From contig JBBDYH010000124.1 in the NCBI GenBank assembly GCA_040901795.1, forward strand, positions 1 through 16,780: a stretch of DNA of 16,780 bases, given 5' to 3'. The position numbers were made by a program, and so were the translations under genes. Within the stretch, counting starts at the first letter, position 1, and every line of letters starts with the position of its first letter. The stretch is from JBBDYH01 sp040901795. GTDB lineage: Bacteria > Planctomycetota > Planctomycetia > Pirellulales > JALHPA01. Of this stretch, positions 15,021 through 16,780 are shown piece after piece. The notes beneath the pieces are model-generated. The model was given only the letters and a program-made list of their open reading frames with translations, searched no databases and was not told where the DNA came from.

Positions 15021-15779
15021 TCAAGATTGATGTTCTCGGCCTTCAATGACTCGTTTCCAGCGTTCTGGGACGCCGCGGTACGACTCCAGATAGGTTTGCT
15101 CCAGCGGGACGTTCACGTAGTGTGATGGAGTGATAAACACGGGCATGTCGGGAAGTGGCTGGCCGACGGCGATGCGCTCGAAATACCCGCGGGGGACTTC
15201 ATCCGCGCGGTAGGCAGATAGACCCAGCGGCTCCTCTGCGGTGACACCGTGCGACTCCTCGCTGCGCAGTACCCAGAAGGCGGCATGGACGCCGCGCGGA
15301 TCGTGCTTACCGGGCGGATGAACGTCGACAACCAACAGGTGAATCCCCTGATGCCATGCCTCGTCGAGCTTTTCAATGAATTTCGTTAGCGCGTAGGGCG
15401 TATGCTTGTTCCCAGGCGAAACGATCTCGATAAACGCGACGATCTGATCTCCGCTGGAATGTCGAATCGCCACGCGATCCGCGCTTTCAGCATAGATATC
15501 CCGCTCCTGCTCGTCTGTGAATCGCACCTTCGGCGGATGCTCCAAGACCGCGACGGCGCGATCGTCTAAACTCTGCGAATTGACCGCGGATCCATCCGGC
15601 CGGCGGGCTTCTAAGGCGACGACGTCGGGTTTCGGGCCCTCGGCGACTTGTTCGGCCAGCGCATAAAAGCCTTCGGGCATCCGGCCATCGTTTAGCACGT
15701 CGCGGATCGCGCCGATCCAGCGCTGGTGGAAATCATGAAAGTTCCCGGCGACGACGCGTGTCCAATCGTGTACGGGCAT
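15021..15779 (-). CDS. DUF4058 family protein
   Basis: A 252-residue protein of the DUF4058 family. The start ATG at 15779 is chosen because GAGGA lies eight bases upstream and the family opening MPVHDWTRVVAGNFHDFHQR begins exactly there. Other family-like stretches are LNDGRMPEGFYALAEQVAEG, RVAIRHSSGDQIVAFIEIVS, PGNKHTPYALTKFIEKLDEA and HLLVVDVHPPGKHDP. The Glu in IVAFIEIVSPGNK and the Asp in LLVVDVHPP lie in beta-strand contexts reminiscent of PD-(D/E)XK nuclease-like folds; that is a suggestion only. DUF4058 genes are often multicopy in planctomycetes and cyanobacteria and have no established role. It follows the MazF-type toxin by 115 bp, beyond a terminator. Confidence 0.85.
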   Translation of the reverse strand: MPVHDWTRVVAGNFHDFHQRWIGAIRDVLNDGRMPEGFYALAEQVAEGPKPDVVALEARRPDGSAVNSQSLDDRAVAVLEHPPKVRFTDEQERDIYAESADRVAIRHSSGDQIVAFIEIVSPGNKHTPYALTKFIEKLDEAWHQGIHLLVVDVHPPGKHDPRGVHAAFWVLRSEESHGVTAEEPLGLSAYRADEVPRGYFERIAVGQPLPDMPVFITPSHYVNVPLEQTYLESYRGVPERWKRVIEGREHQS

Positions 15780-15852
15780 AGACTTGGTCCTCGGTGACAC
15801 AAAACTGCCTAATCCGCCAGATTGCATTATACTGGATCAGTCGGTGACCAAT

Positions 15853-15890
15853 AAAAAACCGGCTCGACGGTGTCTAAACCATCGAGCGGG
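15853..15890 (-). terminator. Rho-independent terminator after the MazF-type toxin
   Basis: Read on the minus strand, arms at 15878-15890 and 15859-15871 form a 13-position stem around a 6-nt loop, followed by six T (15853-15858). One arm position is mismatched and one is a G-U wobble. It begins 5 nt after the toxin stop codon, the right place and direction to end the toxin-antitoxin transcript. It is a near-copy of the hairpin at 16516-16554. Confidence 0.8.
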
Positions 15891-15894
15891 TTTA

Positions 15895-16245
15895 TCAAGG
15901 AACTCCGAGAGCTCCCTTCAGGCATTGGTCGATCTTCAGCATCGCCGCCGCACTGAGTTCGCCGATTTTCGGTCCGATCGTGGAGGTAGGCAGCGTGGCA
16001 AGGTTCAGGCACGAAACGAGCGAGTCTTGAGTGAGGCCTGATTGCTTACCGTCGCTTGACGATACGCCAATGAAATAGTGCGCTGCGTCATCTCGCCGCG
16101 CAAGATTGCTTGTAATTGACGCCACCAGGACGTTGCTGATTCTTTGGTTATAGTAATCGGCCTGGACGACAAGCACCGGGCGGCGCTTTGGCCGTGTGCC
16201 ACTCGCATGAGGGAAGAGAGCGAGAACGATGTCGCCGCGCTTCAT
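15895..16245 (-). CDS. MazF/PemK-type toxin
   Basis: A 116-residue protein beginning MKRGDIVLALFPHASGTRPK, then RRPVLVVQADYYNQRISNVL and ASITSNL, the classical N-terminal half of MazF/PemK endoribonuclease toxins. The basic KRRPVLV segment and the later serine/threonine stretch match the usual RNA-binding beta-barrel. It continues with SGLTQDSLVSCLNLATLPTS and KIGELSAAAMLKIDQCLKGA, the family's C-terminal helix region. Known relatives cut single-stranded mRNA or other RNA at short motifs; the motif here cannot be predicted. The start ATG overlaps the antitoxin stop by ATGA at 16242-16245, indicating translational coupling, and longer readings are not family-like. A terminator follows directly. 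Chromosomal stabilisation or stress roles are inference. Confidence 0.9.
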   Translation of the reverse strand: MKRGDIVLALFPHASGTRPKRRPVLVVQADYYNQRISNVLVASITSNLARRDDAAHYFIGVSSSDGKQSGLTQDSLVSCLNLATLPTSTIGPKIGELSAAAMLKIDQCLKGALGVP

Positions 16246-16457
16246 TCGATCCGTCCCGCGGCGTCGGCATCGTCGAAGGCCCGCTCGGCGAGAGCAATCA
16301 TCTCTTCCGCCGACCACTCGCTGTCGTCATAGGCGAAGTGTTGCATGCGATCGAATACGTCTTTGCGCACGACGACACAGTCAGTCGCGCCTACGACGCA
16401 CGGCACCGGTTCGCCCGTTTCGAGCGCGATCCGCTGTTCAGCCGTTAGCTCTAGCAT
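16242..16457 (-). CDS. Putative antitoxin paired with the MazF-type toxin
   Basis: A 71-residue acidic protein beginning MLELTAEQRIALETGEPVPC, then DCVVVRKDVFDRMQHFAYDD and SEWSAEEMIALAERAFDDAD. GGAGG eight bases upstream fixes the start at 16457; a longer reading would begin inside the upstream hairpin. Position directly before, and overlapping, the toxin marks it as the antitoxin. It lacks a visible AbrB-type MazE swapped-hairpin pattern. Its opening, with EQR, ETGEPV and then a VVRKDVFDRM strand-helix, resembles small antitoxins I recall beside PemK/MazF-type genes in planctomycetes. The acidic C-terminal helix likely wraps the toxin. TAAGAT at 16478-16483 (minus strand) could be a -10 box, with no good -35 partner. 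Confidence 0.78.
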   Translation of the reverse strand: MLELTAEQRIALETGEPVPCVVGATDCVVVRKDVFDRMQHFAYDDSEWSAEEMIALAERAFDDADAAGRIE

Positions 16458-16515
16458 TAGTCGTTCCTCCACGCCCAATCTTACCACCGGAACGCTCGGG
16501 TTGCTTAGCGCGCAT

Positions 16516-16554
16516 AAAAAAACCCGCTCGACGGTGGCTAAACCATCGAGCGGG
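16516..16554 (-). terminator. Hairpin terminator upstream of the antitoxin gene
   Basis: On the minus strand, arms 16542-16554 and 16523-16535 pair over 13 positions with one G-U wobble around a 6-nt loop, followed by seven T (16516-16522). It would end transcription entering from the 16S side, insulating the toxin-antitoxin genes. It matches the hairpin at 15853-15890 at nearly every position, including flanking TATCAAG. Confidence 0.75.
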
Positions 16555-16580
16555 TCTATCAAGTCAATTTGGTAGTCCTG

Positions 16581-16614
16581 CTCGCGAGGCAGACACGAAT
16601 GTCTGCCCCACGAG
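16581..16614. repeat. Palindromic repeat near the 16S junction
   Basis: A perfect 8-bp stem GGCAGACA/TGTCTGCC (16588-16595 and 16600-16607, loop CGAA) is enclosed by a second pair CTCG/CGAG (16581-16584 and 16611-16614) with a 3x3 internal loop. No T run follows on either strand, so it looks like a dispersed palindrome rather than a terminator. From 16615 to 16690 I recognise nothing. Confidence 0.65.
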
Positions 16615-16690
16615 CTGATCTCATTCAGATTCTCAGCACAGCCACAAGGACTGTATCCACATCATAGTTGTCAGTCGATGGGTGGTTGGG

Positions 16691-16780
<90 letters not shown>

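Noticed and set aside
15827..16012. Small minus-strand frame overlapping the toxin and its terminator
   Set aside because: It lies in another frame of the toxin gene and runs through the hairpin; no ribosome-binding site or domain.

Overview
The window looks like chromosomal DNA of a planctomycete, most likely of the Pirellulales type and possibly from a metagenome assembly. The lineage is inferred from three things: a giant secreted propeller/HEAT/cytochrome c/DUF1080 protein of the kind abundant in Planctomycetes and relatives, GC-rich coding sequence with few strong Shine-Dalgarno sites, and many short palindromic repeats between genes. Several of those repeats resemble motifs I associate with planctomycete genomes. 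No phage, transposase, CRISPR array or tRNA was seen.

Left part (1-5040, + strand): the C-terminal part of a TPR protein runs in from the window edge and ends at a hairpin terminator. A 1305-residue exported heme protein follows.

Middle left (5048-9140, - strand): a secreted right-handed beta-helix protein and a full-length altronate-dehydratase-family enzyme (UxaA type), which together suggest uronate/pectin-type sugar use. A small pRiA4b ORF-3-like protein lies downstream and converges tail to tail with the heme protein. The uxaA-type gene starts beside a two-copy 72-bp palindromic tandem repeat.

Middle (9432-12274, + strand): an AI-2E/PerM-family membrane protein with an unusual 260-residue cytosolic tail ending in a cobalamin-binding-like fold, then a TerC-family membrane protein. 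Palindromes sharing a 19-nt motif lie on both sides of the AI-2E gene.

Right part (12309-16457, - strand): a peptidoglycan-binding plus CHAP-like amidase with no evident signal peptide, a DUF6398-like/pRiA4b ORF-3 protein, a DUF4058 protein, and a MazF-type toxin with a 71-residue antitoxin that does not look like MazE. The toxin-antitoxin pair is bracketed by two nearly identical directly repeated hairpin terminators. The 547-bp gap at 13254-13800 has no convincing gene.

Right end (16691-16780, - strand): part of a 16S rRNA gene enters from the edge but loses recognisable 16S sequence in helix 44. The universal 3' end, including the anti-Shine-Dalgarno, is absent, so this is a truncated rRNA gene or an assembly chimera.

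No complete undescribed system can be claimed. The best leads are the toxin-antitoxin cassette with its flanking repeats, the AI-2E sensor-like fusion, the broken 16S end and the repeat families at gene borders.
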